A DNA stretch of 64,000 nucleotides, taken from Actinomadura sp. KC06 (lineage in GTDB: Bacteria; Actinomycetota; Actinomycetes; Streptosporangiales; Streptosporangiaceae). The stretch lies in contig NZ_SMKT01000018.1 of the NCBI RefSeq assembly GCF_004348735.1, positions 1-64,000 of the forward strand, in the 5' to 3' direction. The notes below the pieces were generated by a model. That model was not told the DNA's origin and made no database searches. It saw only the letters and a program-made list of their open reading frames with translations. Position numbers and translations under genes: made by a program. Shown here piece after piece: positions 35,409 through 44,860 of the stretch (position 1 is its first letter; each line of letters starts with the position of its first letter).

Positions 35409-36068
35409 TCAGGGCTCGACGAGGCCGACGCGGATGGCGTACTTGGTCAGCTCCAGCCGGTCGCGCATGCCGAGCTTGCCGAGGATGTTCGCGCGATGCC
35501 GGTCGACCGTCTTCACGCTGATCGTGAGCGTCTCCGCGATCCGCTTGGACGAGTACCCCTCCGCGACCAGCTTGATGATCTCCTCCTCGCGCGGGGTGAG
35601 GACGCTGTCGGGGGCGTCGCCGTCCCGGTCCCGGGCCAGGTATTCGCGGATCAGCGCGGTCACGGCCGCCGGGTACAGGAACGGCTCGTCCCGCATCGCG
35701 GAGCGGACGGCGCTGAGCAGGTCCCGGTCGGCGACGGACTTCAGCACGTACCCGGACGCGCCCGCCTTCAGCGCCTCGAACAGGTACTGCTCGTTGTCGT
35801 ACATCGAGAGGATCAGCGTCCGCACGGATGGGAACCGCCGCGAGATCTCCCGCGCGGCCTGCAGGCCCGTCATGCGCGGCATCGCGATGTCGAGGATCGC
35901 GAGGTCGACGCCGCCGCCCGCGCAGGCGTCGATCGCCTCGGCGCCGTCGGCGGCCTCGGCGACCACGGTCAGGTCGGGTTCGGCGTCCAGGATCAGGCGG
36001 AGCCCGCGGCGCACCAGCGCGTGGTCGTCGGCCAGCAGAATCCGGGTGGCGGACTCGCGCGTGTGCAC
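35409..36068 (-). CDS. LuxR/NarL-type response regulator
   Basis: A 219-residue regulator. The receiver domain has Asp14/Asp15 and phospho-acceptor Asp60 in DLAILDIAMP, with Lys in YVLKSV. The output domain is a LuxR helix-turn-helix (LTPREEEIIKLVAEGYSSKRIAETL). It is the likely partner of the convergent histidine kinase. Three genes away is a CBS/permease pair whose upstream region carries a good inverted repeat that could be its target. Confidence 0.93.
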   Translation of the reverse strand: MHTRESATRILLADDHALVRRGLRLILDAEPDLTVVAEAADGAEAIDACAGGGVDLAILDIAMPRMTGLQAAREISRRFPSVRTLILSMYDNEQYLFEALKAGASGYVLKSVADRDLLSAVRSAMRDEPFLYPAAVTALIREYLARDRDGDAPDSVLTPREEEIIKLVAEGYSSKRIAETLTISVKTVDRHRANILGKLGMRDRLELTKYAIRVGLVEP

Positions 36069-36380
36069 CCGATCACCTCCGGTCTCGTCCTCATCCTAGG
36101 CTCGGGACACCGCGGGAGATTCCCGCCACCTGCAGATACATGATCCCTCCCCGCCGATATGGGGCCCGGACCCGATATCGGCGCGGGCCGCCGCCGCAAA
36201 GACTGGACAGCGTACGCAGAAAGGGGCGGACGCATGTCTCAGCGATTCAGCGGCGCACGCCGTCCCCCGCTCACGGCGCGACGGCGGCCGTCCTGCGACG
36301 GGCCGTTCCCCGGCGTCAGGAGGAGGGATCTATCAGCGCGAGGAGCAAGGCTCTCCGGGAGCCGGAAGGACACCGTCAGG
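36069..36380. other. Intergenic regulatory region with two inverted repeats
   Basis: Two repeats are visible. GCGGGA/TCCCGC at 36112-36126 has a three-base loop. GCCGATAT/ATATCGGC at 36153-36182 is a perfect 8-bp repeat around a 14-base GC-rich spacer. Both lie between the divergent response-regulator and CBS genes and are candidate operators. An in-frame ATG at 36234 with AAGGGG seven bases upstream would extend the CBS protein by 49 Arg-rich residues that do not resemble its family. Confidence 0.5.
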
Positions 36381-36842
36381 ATGCAAGCGCGGGACATCGC
36401 CGTACAGGTGCCGACCGTGACGTCGGACGACCCGATCGCCCACGCGATCCAGGTCATGGCGCTCGGCCGCCTGCCCGGGCTGATCGTGATCGACGAGGAG
36501 CAGCGGCCCCGGGTCGTGCTGCCGGGCACGCAGGTGCTCCGGCTCGCGGTGCCCGCCGCCTACCAGGAGGACCCCGCGTTGAGCCGGGCCGTGGACGAGG
36601 CGCACGCCGACGTCTTCTGGCACGAGCTCCGCGACAGGACGGTCGGCGACTGCCTCGGAACGCACACTCCCCGCCCGGTGATCGTCAAGGCGTCCGCGAC
36701 GCTGCTGGAGCTCGCCACGCTGATGGCGCGCCAGCGCAGCCCGCTCGTCGCCGTGGTGGACGACGCCGGGCTCCTGGCGGGCGCGATCACGCTCGACCGG
36801 CTGCTGTCCGCGCTGGCGCTGGCCAGGCCGGACGACGGCTGA
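36381..36842 (+). CDS. CBS-domain protein
   Basis: A 153-residue protein of two CBS motifs: residues about 1-60 ([20 protein letters not shown]) and about 90-150 (RTVGDCLG...[17 protein letters not shown]). CBS pairs usually bind adenine nucleotides and gate a partner. The permease gene begins 31 bp downstream, so this is probably its regulatory subunit. Start 36381 matches family N-termini; an alternative at 36234 has the better ribosome site. Confidence 0.82.
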   Translation: MQARDIAVQVPTVTSDDPIAHAIQVMALGRLPGLIVIDEEQRPRVVLPGTQVLRLAVPAAYQEDPALSRAVDEAHADVFWHELRDRTVGDCLGTHTPRPVIVKASATLLELATLMARQRSPLVAVVDDAGLLAGAITLDRLLSALALARPDDG

Positions 36843-36873
36843 CCCGGCGGTCCCGTGCGCATAGGGGCGTGCG

Positions 36874-38154
36874 GTGAGCGCTGCCGTAGCGCTCGGGATC
36901 TTCGTCGTCGCGTTCTTCTTCATCGCGACGGAGAAGGCCGACAAGGTCAAGGTCGTCCTGATCGCGGCCGGTGCGATGACGGTGCTCGGGCTGACCTCCG
37001 GCGGCGAGGTCTTCTTCTCCGAGCACGAGGGGATCGACTGGAACGTCATCTTCCTGCTGCTCGGCATGATGATCGTCGTCGGTGTGATCAAGGGCACCGG
37101 GCTGTTCGAGTACCTGGCGATCTGGGCGGCGAAGCGGTCGAAGGGCAGGCCGTACCGGCTGCTGGTGATGCTGATGGCCATCACCGCCGTGGCGTCGCCG
37201 TTCCTGGACAACGTCACCACGATCATGCTGGTGGCGCCGGTGACGGTGGTGGTCTGCGACCGGCTGCGCATCCCGGCCCAGCCGTATCTGATCGCGGAGG
37301 TGCTGGCGTCCAACATCGGCGGCGCCGCCACCCTGATCGGCGACCCGCCGAACATCATCATCGGCAGCCGCGCGGGGCTCACGTTCAACGACTTCCTCGT
37401 GCACATGACCCCGATCGTGATGATCATCTTCGTCACGTTCGTGGTGATGTCGCGGTGGATCTTCCGCAAGGCGTTCACCTACGACGAGCGGTACGTGGAC
37501 GAGGTGATGGCGCTGGACGAGCGCAAGGCCATCACCGACCACGGGCTGCTGGCGCGGTGCCTGATCGTCCTCGGGCTGATCATCGTCGGGTTCTCGCTGC
37601 ACTCGGTGCTGCACGTGGAGCCGTCGATCGTGGCGCTGGTCGGTGCGGGCGTCATGCTGCTGGTCACGAAGGTCGAGGTGGCGGACGTCCTCAAGGAGGT
37701 CGAATGGGGCGTCCTGGTGTTCTTCATGGGCCTGTTCGTGATGGTCGCGGGCCTCGGGCACACCGGCGTCATCGAGGGCATCGGCGAATGGGCCGCGGAC
37801 GCGATCGGCGACAACTACTTCGCCGCCGCCACCAGCCTGGTGTTCGGGTCCGCCGTGCTCGGCGCGTTCTTCGACAACATCCCGTACACGGCGACGATGG
37901 CGCCGATCGTGGAGGGGATGGCCGAGGGCGCCGACCCGCAGACCGCGGACGCGCTGTGGTGGTCGTTCGCGCTCGGCGCCGACTTCGGCGGGAACGGGAC
38001 GGCGGTCGCCGCGAGCGCCAACGTCGTCGCGATCGGCATCGCCGCCAGGACCGGTCACCCGATCAGCTTCTGGCAGTTCACCCGCTACGGGATCGGCATC
38101 ACGGTCGTGAGCACCGTGATGGCGTGGGCGTACGTGGCGCTGCGCTACTTCTGA
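36874..38154 (+). CDS. ArsB/NhaD (SLC13-like ion transporter superfamily) permease
   Basis: A 426-residue integral membrane protein from GTG 36874 with about 11 helices. Signature segments are SPFLDNVTTIMLVAPVT, SNIGGAATLIGDPPNIIIG and, in the second half, GAFFDNIPYTATMAPI with DFGGNGTA, the two inverted-repeat ion-binding hairpins of the ArsB/NhaD group. It probably exports or exchanges an anion or Na+/H+; the substrate cannot be read. It is paired with the CBS protein directly upstream. Confidence 0.87.
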   Translation: MSAAVALGIFVVAFFFIATEKADKVKVVLIAAGAMTVLGLTSGGEVFFSEHEGIDWNVIFLLLGMMIVVGVIKGTGLFEYLAIWAAKRSKGRPYRLLVMLMAITAVASPFLDNVTTIMLVAPVTVVVCDRLRIPAQPYLIAEVLASNIGGAATLIGDPPNIIIGSRAGLTFNDFLVHMTPIVMIIFVTFVVMSRWIFRKAFTYDERYVDEVMALDERKAITDHGLLARCLIVLGLIIVGFSLHSVLHVEPSIVALVGAGVMLLVTKVEVADVLKEVEWGVLVFFMGLFVMVAGLGHTGVIEGIGEWAADAIGDNYFAAATSLVFGSAVLGAFFDNIPYTATMAPIVEGMAEGADPQTADALWWSFALGADFGGNGTAVAASANVVAIGIAARTGHPISFWQFTRYGIGITVVSTVMAWAYVALRYF

Positions 38155-38175
38155 CGCGGGGGTGGCCGGGCGCGC

Positions 38176-39570
38176 CTAGTAGGCGTGCTCGGCCATCAGC
38201 CGCCGGGACGCCTCCGTGATGCTGCCCGACAGCGACGGGTACACCGCGAACGTGTGCGCCACCTGGTCGACGGTCAGGTGCTGCTGGACGGCCATCGACA
38301 CGCCCAGGATCAGCTCGCTCGCCCGCGGCGCCACGATGACGCCGCCGAGCACGATCCCCGTGGCCGGACGGCAGAACAGCTTCACGAAACCGTCCTCGAA
38401 GCCCTGCATCTTGGCCCGCGCGTTGGTGAACAGCGGCAGCATGACCGTCCGGGCGTTGACGTCGCCGGAGTCGACCATCCGCTGCGTCACGCCGACCGAC
38501 GCGACCTCCGGGTCGGTGAAGATGTTGGACGCGACCCAGCCGAGCTTGAGCGGCTGCACCGCCTCCCCCAGCGCGTGCCACATCGCGATGCGGCCCTGCA
38601 TCCCGGCGACCGACGCCAGCATCAGCACGCCGGTGCAGTCGCCGGACGCGTAGATGTGCGGGACGGACGTCCGCGACACCTTGTCGACCTCGACGAACCC
38701 GCGCGGGTCGCAGCGGACGCCGACGTCCTCCAGGCCCATGCCTGCGGTGTTCGGGATCATCCCGACGGTCATGAGGCAGTGGCTGCCCTCGATCTTCGTC
38801 CCGTCCTCCAGCGTGACGATCACGCCGCTCCCCGACCGCTCCACGCCGGCGGCCCTGGACCGCGACATGACGTTCATCCCGCGCCGCAGGAACACCTCCT
38901 GCAGGACGGCGGCGGCGTCGGCGTCCTCCGTCGGCAGGATCCGGTCGCGCGACGACACCAGCGTCACCTTCGACCCGAGCGACAGGTAGGCCCCCGCGAA
39001 CTCGGCGCCCGTCACGCCGGACCCGACGACGATCAGGTCCTCGGGCAGTTCCGGCAGGTCGTAGAGCTGGCGCCAGTTCAGGATGCGCTCGCCGTCCGGC
39101 TCCGCGCCGGGCAGGACGCGCGGCGTCGCGCCCGTCGCGATCAGCACGTTGTCGGCGGGGATCCGCCGGTCGCCGACCGCGACGACATGCGGCTCCACCA
39201 GCCGCGCCTCGCCCCGGACGATCTTGACGTCCTCGTAGGCGAGCCGCTCGGCGACGTCGAACGACTGGGCGCGCGCGAGGTCTTTCACGCGCCTGTTGAC
39301 GGTGGTCATGTCGGCCTCCAGCGCGCCGACGATCCCGTCCGGGCCGCCGTTGAAGCGCACGCCGAGGCCCTCCGACTCCGACATCACCGCGATGCGGGTC
39401 GAGGTGGCGATGAGCGTCTTGGACGGCACGCAGTCGGTGAGCACGCACGCGCCGCCGGGGCCGTCCCGTTCGACGACGGTCACGTCGGCGCCGAGCTGCG
39501 CCGCGACCAGCGCGGCCTCGTAGCCCCCCGGCCCTCCTCCGATGATCACGATTCGGGTCACATCTTCCAT
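38176..39570 (-). CDS. NAD(P)H-quinone dehydrogenase (LpdA-like flavoprotein)
   Basis: A 464-residue two-dinucleotide-binding flavoprotein. The FAD motif is VIIGGGPGGYEAAL, the redox-type block GGACVLTDCVPSKT has Cys-x4-Cys, the NAD(P) motif is VVGSGVTGAEFAG, and YASGDCTG follows. The C-terminus (YPSLSGSITEASRRLM) lacks the His-Glu pair of true lipoamide dehydrogenases, matching mycobacterial LpdA (Rv3303c), which reduces quinones. Mycobacterial LpdA lacks one active Cys, whereas this protein keeps both, so thiol chemistry remains possible. It is convergent with the permease gene, 21 bp away. Confidence 0.88.
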   Translation of the reverse strand: MEDVTRIVIIGGGPGGYEAALVAAQLGADVTVVERDGPGGACVLTDCVPSKTLIATSTRIAVMSESEGLGVRFNGGPDGIVGALEADMTTVNRRVKDLARAQSFDVAERLAYEDVKIVRGEARLVEPHVVAVGDRRIPADNVLIATGATPRVLPGAEPDGERILNWRQLYDLPELPEDLIVVGSGVTGAEFAGAYLSLGSKVTLVSSRDRILPTEDADAAAVLQEVFLRRGMNVMSRSRAAGVERSGSGVIVTLEDGTKIEGSHCLMTVGMIPNTAGMGLEDVGVRCDPRGFVEVDKVSRTSVPHIYASGDCTGVLMLASVAGMQGRIAMWHALGEAVQPLKLGWVASNIFTDPEVASVGVTQRMVDSGDVNARTVMLPLFTNARAKMQGFEDGFVKLFCRPATGIVLGGVIVAPRASELILGVSMAVQQHLTVDQVAHTFAVYPSLSGSITEASRRLMAEHAY

Positions 39571-39686
39571 TGTTTCCTACTCACGGCGATGAAAAGTCCC
39601 GTCGTGGACCGGTTTCACGGAGCGCGCCGATGCCGATACGGCCTTCCTCCCGGCCCGTAAGGGCATGTGGCGTAACCTTGGCCAAC

Positions 39687-40139
39687 GTGGCACTGTACGC
39701 GGCGTACGCCTCCAACATGGATCCCGACCAGATGGCGAGCCGGGCTCCGCACTCGCCCATGCGCGGCACCGGCTGGCTGGCCGGCTGGCGGCTGACCTTC
39801 GGGGGGCAGGACAAGGGCTGGGACGGCGCCCTCGCGACCGTCGTCGAGGACCGGTTCGAGCAGGTCTTCGTCGTCTACTACGACGTGCCCGCCTGGGACG
39901 AGAAGGAGCTCGACGCCTGGGAGGGCGCCGCGCTCGGCGTCTACCGCAAGATCAGGGTCCGGGTGCAGACGCTGGACGGCGACGTGCTGTGCTGGATGTA
40001 CGTCCTGGACGACTACGAGGGCGGGCTCCCGTCCGCGCGCTACCTCGGCATCCTCGCGGACGCGGCGGAGAAGGCGGGCGCGCCCGACGACTACGTGAAG
40101 GCCCTGCGGACCCGTCCGTGCGCGTCCCTGGGCGACTAG
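39687..40139 (+). CDS. Gamma-glutamylcyclotransferase-like protein
   Basis: A 150-residue protein beginning at GTG 39687 with [13 protein letters not shown], the family's Y-x-S-N phosphate-binding start. The central segment ([19 protein letters not shown]) contains the expected catalytic acid region and the typical VYRKIRVRV strand. Family members cyclise gamma-glutamyl groups to 5-oxoproline, but many homologues are uncharacterised. It sits 31 bp before the purine nucleoside phosphorylase gene in the same direction. Confidence 0.82.
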   Translation: MALYAAYASNMDPDQMASRAPHSPMRGTGWLAGWRLTFGGQDKGWDGALATVVEDRFEQVFVVYYDVPAWDEKELDAWEGAALGVYRKIRVRVQTLDGDVLCWMYVLDDYEGGLPSARYLGILADAAEKAGAPDDYVKALRTRPCASLGD

Positions 40140-40170
40140 CCGGTCGATCCGCGCCGGTAGTGTCGGCGAC

Positions 40171-40971
40171 GTGAGCAACGACGCTTTTGCGCTGGCGCGG
40201 GCTGCCGCGGACGAGTTGCGCGCTCGCGCGTCCGCCGACTCCTTCGACGTCGCTTTGGTGATGGGTTCGGGCTGGGTCCCGGCCGCCGACGCGCTCGGCC
40301 AGCCGTCTACCGATGTGCTGGTCACCGAGCTGCCGGGCTTCGCGCCACCGGCCGCGGAAGGGCACGCGGGACGCGTGCGGGTGGTGGAAGTCGCCGGACG
40401 CCGGGCGCTGGTGTTCCTGGGCCGGACGCACCTGTACGAGGGACACGGCGTCGACGCGGTCGTCCACCCCGTCCGCACCGCCCTGGCCGCCGGAGTCACG
40501 ACGATGGTGCTCACCAACGCGGCGGGCGGCCTGCGGCCCGAACACCAGAAGGTCGGCGACCCGGTGCTGATCTGCGACCACCTGAACCTGTCAGGCGCCA
40601 ACCCCCTCACCGGCGCGACCTTCCTCGATCTGACCGAGGCCTACTCCGGACGGCTGCGGACCCTGGCCAAAGAGGTCGACCCGACACTGGCCGAAGGCGT
40701 GTACGCGGCGTTCCGCGGCCCGACCTATGAGACACCCGCCGAGATCCGGATGCTGCGCACCCTCGGCGCGGACCTGATCGGCATGTCCACCGTCCTGGAG
40801 ACCATCGAAGCCCGCCGCGGCGGCGCCGACGTGCTGGGCATCTCCCTGGTCACCAACATCGCGGCCGGGCTGGCCGGCGAGCCCCTCGACCACGAAGAGG
40901 TCCTGGCCGCCGGACGCGCCTCCGCCGGACGCATGGGCGCCCTCCTGGCCACCGTCCTGGCGAAACTGTGA
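40171..40971 (+). CDS. Purine-nucleoside phosphorylase (trimeric class)
   Basis: A 266-residue PNP from GTG 40171. Motifs: phosphate-binding VMGSGW and [16 protein letters not shown], and the base/ribose region [25 protein letters not shown]. It splits (deoxy)inosine or guanosine with phosphate to free base and (deoxy)ribose-1-phosphate. Its stop overlaps the start of the phosphohexomutase gene (GTGA), and adenosine deaminase, which makes inosine, is encoded 2 kb away. Together they form a purine salvage module. Confidence 0.94.
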   Translation: MSNDAFALARAAADELRARASADSFDVALVMGSGWVPAADALGQPSTDVLVTELPGFAPPAAEGHAGRVRVVEVAGRRALVFLGRTHLYEGHGVDAVVHPVRTALAAGVTTMVLTNAAGGLRPEHQKVGDPVLICDHLNLSGANPLTGATFLDLTEAYSGRLRTLAKEVDPTLAEGVYAAFRGPTYETPAEIRMLRTLGADLIGMSTVLETIEARRGGADVLGISLVTNIAAGLAGEPLDHEEVLAAGRASAGRMGALLATVLAKL

Positions 40972-42599
40972 GCGACCTGCGCCGCGCCGCCGAGGAATGG
41001 CTGGCCCAAGACCCCGACCCTGAGACCCGCGCCGAACTCCGCGCCATCCTGGACGGCGGCGACGACGCGGCCCTGGCCGACCGGTTCGGCGCCCGGCTGG
41101 AGTTCGGCACGGCCGGGCTGCGCGGCGAACTCGGCGCCGGACCCAACCGGATGAACCGGGTCACGGTGATGCGCGCGGCCGCAGGGCTGGCCGCCTGCCT
41201 GCCGCCCGGCGGCCGGGTGATCGTCGGCTTCGACGCCCGGCACGGCTCACGGCGGTTCGCCGACGACACGGCCGCGGTGCTCAGCGGCGCCGGGCTGCGG
41301 CCCGAGGTGTTCGCCGAGCCGGTGCCGACGCCCGTCCTGGCGCATTTCACCCGCGCATTTGATGACGTCGTGGCGGGGGTGATGGTGACGGCCAGCCACA
41401 ACCCGCCCCGCGACAACGGCTACAAGGTGTACTGGGCCGACGGGGCGCAGATCGTCCCGCCCACCGACACCGAGATCTCCGCCGCGATCGATGCCGTCGG
41501 CCGCGTGGACGAACTACCGCTCGGCACCGCCTGGCCCGTCCACCAAGGCGCAGACCTCTACCTGGACGCGGTGTCGTCCCTGCACCTCGGCACCCCCGAC
41601 CCGAGCCTGTCGATCGTCTACACGCCCCTGCACGGGGTCGGACGCGACGTCCTCCTCGCGGCGTTCGACCGCGCCGGATTCGCCGCCCCCGCCGTCGTCG
41701 CCGAACAGGCCGACCCCGATCCCGACTTCCCGACCGTCGCCTTCCCCAACCCCGAGGAACCCGGCGCGCTCGACCTGGCCCTCGCGCTCGCCCGCGAATG
41801 CGGCGCCGATCTGGTCATCGCCAACGACCCCGACGCCGACCGCTGCGCCGTGGCCGTCCCCGACGCCGGCGGCTGGCGCGTGCTGACCGGGGACGAGGTC
41901 GGCGGGTTGCTCGCCGAGCACGTCCTGCACCACACCACCGGGCACGACCGCCTGATCGCCACCACGATCGTGTCGTCGTCGCTGCTGGGTTCGATCGCCG
42001 CCGCGCACGGCGTCCGGTTCGCCGAATCGCTGACCGGCTTCAAATGGATCATGCGCGCCGGCGGCCCGTCCGACCGGCTGGTGTTCGGCTACGAGGAGGC
42101 CCTCGGCTACAGCGTCGGCGACGACCACGGGGTGCTCGTCAACGACAAGGACGGCATCACCGCCGCCATCGCCGTCGCCGCCCTCGCCGCCCGGGCCCGC
42201 CGCGACGGCCGCACGCTCCTCGACCTCCTCGACGACCAGGCCCGCCGGTACGGCCTGCACGCCACCGCGCAGCTCTCCATCCGGGTGGACGACCCCTCCC
42301 TGATCACCACCACGATGACCCGCCTACGCGCCGCTCCCCCGACCGACCTGGCCGGACACACGGTCGAATCGTTCGACGACCTGGCCAGCCCCTCGGACGG
42401 CCTGCCGCCCACCGACGGCCTGCGATTCCGCCTGGCCACAGGCTCGCGCGTCGTCATCCGCCCATCCGGGACCGAACCCAAACTCAAGTGTTACTTGGAA
42501 GTCGTCCAACCCGTCCACGGCGACATCGCGACGGCACGCGCACGCGCCGCATCCGAGCTGGACGCCCTCCGCGAAGCCGTCTCCGCGGTCCTCAGCTGA
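40968..42599 (+). CDS. Alpha-D-phosphohexomutase (phosphomannomutase/phosphopentomutase-like)
   Basis: A 543-residue enzyme starting at GTG 40968. The phosphoserine loop is [16 protein letters not shown], the metal loop [12 protein letters not shown], the sugar loop [11 protein letters not shown] and the phosphate loop [12 protein letters not shown], i.e. all four catalytic loops. Annotation elsewhere would be phospho-sugar mutase. Translational coupling to PNP suggests its physiological substrate is (deoxy)ribose-1-phosphate, converted to the 5-phosphate; this is inference from context. Its last eight bases overlap the convergent PH-domain gene. Confidence 0.9.
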   Translation: MSDLRRAAEEWLAQDPDPETRAELRAILDGGDDAALADRFGARLEFGTAGLRGELGAGPNRMNRVTVMRAAAGLAACLPPGGRVIVGFDARHGSRRFADDTAAVLSGAGLRPEVFAEPVPTPVLAHFTRAFDDVVAGVMVTASHNPPRDNGYKVYWADGAQIVPPTDTEISAAIDAVGRVDELPLGTAWPVHQGADLYLDAVSSLHLGTPDPSLSIVYTPLHGVGRDVLLAAFDRAGFAAPAVVAEQADPDPDFPTVAFPNPEEPGALDLALALARECGADLVIANDPDADRCAVAVPDAGGWRVLTGDEVGGLLAEHVLHHTTGHDRLIATTIVSSSLLGSIAAAHGVRFAESLTGFKWIMRAGGPSDRLVFGYEEALGYSVGDDHGVLVNDKDGITAAIAVAALAARARRDGRTLLDLLDDQARRYGLHATAQLSIRVDDPSLITTTMTRLRAAPPTDLAGHTVESFDDLASPSDGLPPTDGLRFRLATGSRVVIRPSGTEPKLKCYLEVVQPVHGDIATARARAASELDALREAVSAVLS

Positions 42600-43239
42600 C
42601 CGCCCCCACGATCACGATCACGACCAGCAGCGCCAGCGGGACGCCCAGCGCCGCCAGCGCCGGAACCGACCACGTCACCGTCCCCTTGGCCGACTCGTCC
42701 GCCGCCTCCTTCGCGGCGGCGGCCCGGTCAGGCGCGCCCGACTTCGTCCTCGGACGCTGCCGGTCGCGGATCTCGTTCAGCTGCTGCGCCGCGAACGCGG
42801 CCGGCGTCCGTCCCCGCAGGTCGAACTCCTGCTGCTTGGTCGCTTCCTTCCGCGCCCGCGCCTCCGCCTTCGCTTGAGCGCGCGGCGACGTCTGGTGCAC
42901 CCAGGCCCGCGACTCCAGCTCCGCCCCGTCCGGGCCGGTGAACCGCACCGTCACGGCGTTGGTGCCCTCGATCCGCCGGACCGCGGCCCACGGCGCCCGG
43001 ACGTCCCGCAGCGGGTTCCGGATCGTGACGGCGTCGTCGTCCCCGATGATCGCGGGCCGCAGCCCGACCGCGTACGCGACCCCGGAGCCGAGCAGCAGCA
43101 GGACGCCGATGCCGAACGTCATCGGCGTGTAGCTCGCGTCTCCGGTGATGCCGAACAGCAGGTCGGCGAGGTTGAGCGCGGCGAACGCCAGCCACGCGTA
43201 CGCCGCGACCCGGCCGCCGGTGGAACGAATGGTCACCAT
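42592..43239 (-). CDS. Membrane protein with bacterial PH-like domain
   Basis: A 215-residue protein. Two N-terminal membrane helices (about 10-28 and 40-58) are followed by a PH-like segment (AVTIRNPLRDVRAPWAAVRRIE), a Lys/Arg/Ala-rich charged linker and a C-terminal membrane helix (about 190-212). This layout is common in actinomycete PH-domain membrane proteins of unknown function. It runs in the same direction as the adenosine deaminase gene, 7 bp upstream, and is probably co-transcribed with it. Confidence 0.8.
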   Translation of the reverse strand: MVTIRSTGGRVAAYAWLAFAALNLADLLFGITGDASYTPMTFGIGVLLLLGSGVAYAVGLRPAIIGDDDAVTIRNPLRDVRAPWAAVRRIEGTNAVTVRFTGPDGAELESRAWVHQTSPRAQAKAEARARKEATKQQEFDLRGRTPAAFAAQQLNEIRDRQRPRTKSGAPDRAAAAKEAADESAKGTVTWSVPALAALGVPLALLVVIVIVGAVS

Positions 43240-43246
43240 GGCTCGA

Positions 43247-44338
43247 TCATGCCAGGGGCCGGGCGCCGCTCCACTTGAGCTGCGCGAAACCGGGCTTGAT
43301 CACCCCGTTGATCAGTTCGAGCCGCTCGGTGAACGGCGCGAACGCCGACTTCATCGCGTTCACCGTGAACCACTGCAGGTCGTCCCAGCCGTAGTCGAAC
43401 GCCTCGACGAGCTTCGCGAACTCGTTGGACAGCGTCGTCCCGCTCATCAGCCGGTTGTCGGTGTTCACGGTGACGCGGAAGCTCAGCCGCCGCAGCAGCC
43501 CGATCGGATGCTCCGCGATCGACTTCGCCGCGCCCGTCTGGATGTTGGACGTGGGGCACATCTCCAGCGGGATCCGCTTGTCCCGGACGTAGTCGGCGAG
43601 CCGCCCGAGCCTGGGCTCGTCGCCGTCCACCTCGATGTCGTCGATGATCCGCACGCCGTGGCCGAGCCGGTCGGCGCCGCACCACTGGATCGCCTGCCAG
43701 ATCGACGGCAGCCCGAACCCCTCGCCCGCGTGGATGGTGAAGTGCGCGTTCTCCCGCTGCAGGTACTCGAACGCGTCCAGATGCCTGGTCGGCGGGTACC
43801 CGGCCTCGGCGCCCGCGATGTCGAACCCGACGACGCCCGCGTCCCGGTACCGGACGGCCAGCTCCGCGATCTCCATGCTCCGCGCCTGGTGCCGCATCGC
43901 CGTGACGAGCGTCCCGACCCGGATCCCGTGCTCGCGGCCGCCTTGCGCGAACCCGTCCAGGACGGCCTCGACGACCTGCTCCAGCGACAGCCCGGCCCGC
44001 AGATGCTGCTCCGGCGCGTACCGGACCTCCGCGTAGACGACGCCGTCCTTCGCCAGGTCCTCCGCGCACTCGTACGCGACCCGCGTCAGGGCCTCGACGG
44101 ATTGCATCACCCCGACGGTGTGCGAGAACGTCTCCAGGTACCGCTCCAGCGAGCCCGAGTTCGCCGACTCCTCGAACCACGCCCGCAGGTTGTCGGCGTC
44201 CATGGACGGCAGTTCGCCATACCCGGACTCACGCGCAAGATCCGCCACGGTCCCGGGCCGCACCCCACCGTCCAGGTGGTCGTGCAGCAGCACCTTCGGC
44301 GCACGCCGGATGTCCTCAAGAGTCGGCCGAACGTTCAT
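43247..44338 (-). CDS. add: Adenosine deaminase
   Basis: A 363-residue enzyme of the metal-dependent amidohydrolase superfamily. Zinc and catalytic residues: [10 protein letters not shown] (two His), HAGEGFG (His, Glu), [10 protein letters not shown] (His) and [12 protein letters not shown] (Asp). It deaminates (deoxy)adenosine to (deoxy)inosine, which the PNP at 40.2 kb can cleave. Family members in actinomycetes have the same length. The start is ATG 44338 with [15 protein letters not shown], the usual N-terminus. Confidence 0.95.
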   Translation of the reverse strand: MNVRPTLEDIRRAPKVLLHDHLDGGVRPGTVADLARESGYGELPSMDADNLRAWFEESANSGSLERYLETFSHTVGVMQSVEALTRVAYECAEDLAKDGVVYAEVRYAPEQHLRAGLSLEQVVEAVLDGFAQGGREHGIRVGTLVTAMRHQARSMEIAELAVRYRDAGVVGFDIAGAEAGYPPTRHLDAFEYLQRENAHFTIHAGEGFGLPSIWQAIQWCGADRLGHGVRIIDDIEVDGDEPRLGRLADYVRDKRIPLEMCPTSNIQTGAAKSIAEHPIGLLRRLSFRVTVNTDNRLMSGTTLSNEFAKLVEAFDYGWDDLQWFTVNAMKSAFAPFTERLELINGVIKPGFAQLKWSGARPLA

Positions 44339-44860
44339 GCCCCGAATCTACCCGCATCCATGGGCTTAGGTCGTCGGCCTCCTCGCCGACGACCTGCATG
44401 GCCGCATTGCCGCAGCATTCATACCGCTATTGCCATTACCGGGCCGAACAGTTCCGCGCCATCCGCCCGTACCCCGCCATCACGACCTAAACATGGCATC
44501 GACCTGCTCGATCCAGACGCCCACGGCAAGGGCCGGAGTCTCTGCTGCTTGCTGCGCCGGAAAATCCGCTCATCCAGTCTCAGATTGCCGAGCAGTCACA
44601 TCCACAACAAGTTTTGCATCATGCTCCGGACCGGGCTTGAACACTGGCCTGACGCGTCACCGCATGACGCCGACGGTCTCTTTGAAATTTTATCCGTGCA
44701 GGTGGGAGCGCAATTCTTGATGGCCGCGCCACAGGCGCGGGTTGACACACGGGGACGGCATCACACAGCATCGAAATGTCTACCGGCCGCTGGCGAGCCG
44801 TGTCGGTTCCGCGCGAAAAGATGGAACGAACACTCGTTATTCGGTCTGGAGTGACTTTTC
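44339..44860. other. Gene-poor border region left of the Rieske operon
   Basis: About 520 bp, visibly less GC-rich than its surroundings. A perfect 10-bp hairpin (GGTCGTCGGC, loop CTCCTC, GCCGACGACC) occupies 44369-44394. A 30-codon frame from ATG 44398 to TAA 44490 is Tyr/His/Arg rich and lacks a ribosome site. A longer open frame at 44360-44854 has two TTA codons and no family resemblance. TTGACA at 44742-44747 could be a -35 for the Rieske operon, though the -10 about 17 bases on is poor. GGAG at 44848-44851 serves the Rieske start. The region may be decayed mobile DNA. Confidence 0.5.

Noticed and set aside
36234-36380. N-terminal extension of the CBS protein from ATG 36234
   Set aside because: The ribosome site is good, but the 49 added residues are Arg-rich and unlike the family; kept only as an alternative.
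44360-44854. 164-codon open frame before the Rieske gene
   Set aside because: It contains TTA codons and Ser/Arg/His-rich sequence without family features, and it covers the presumed promoter.
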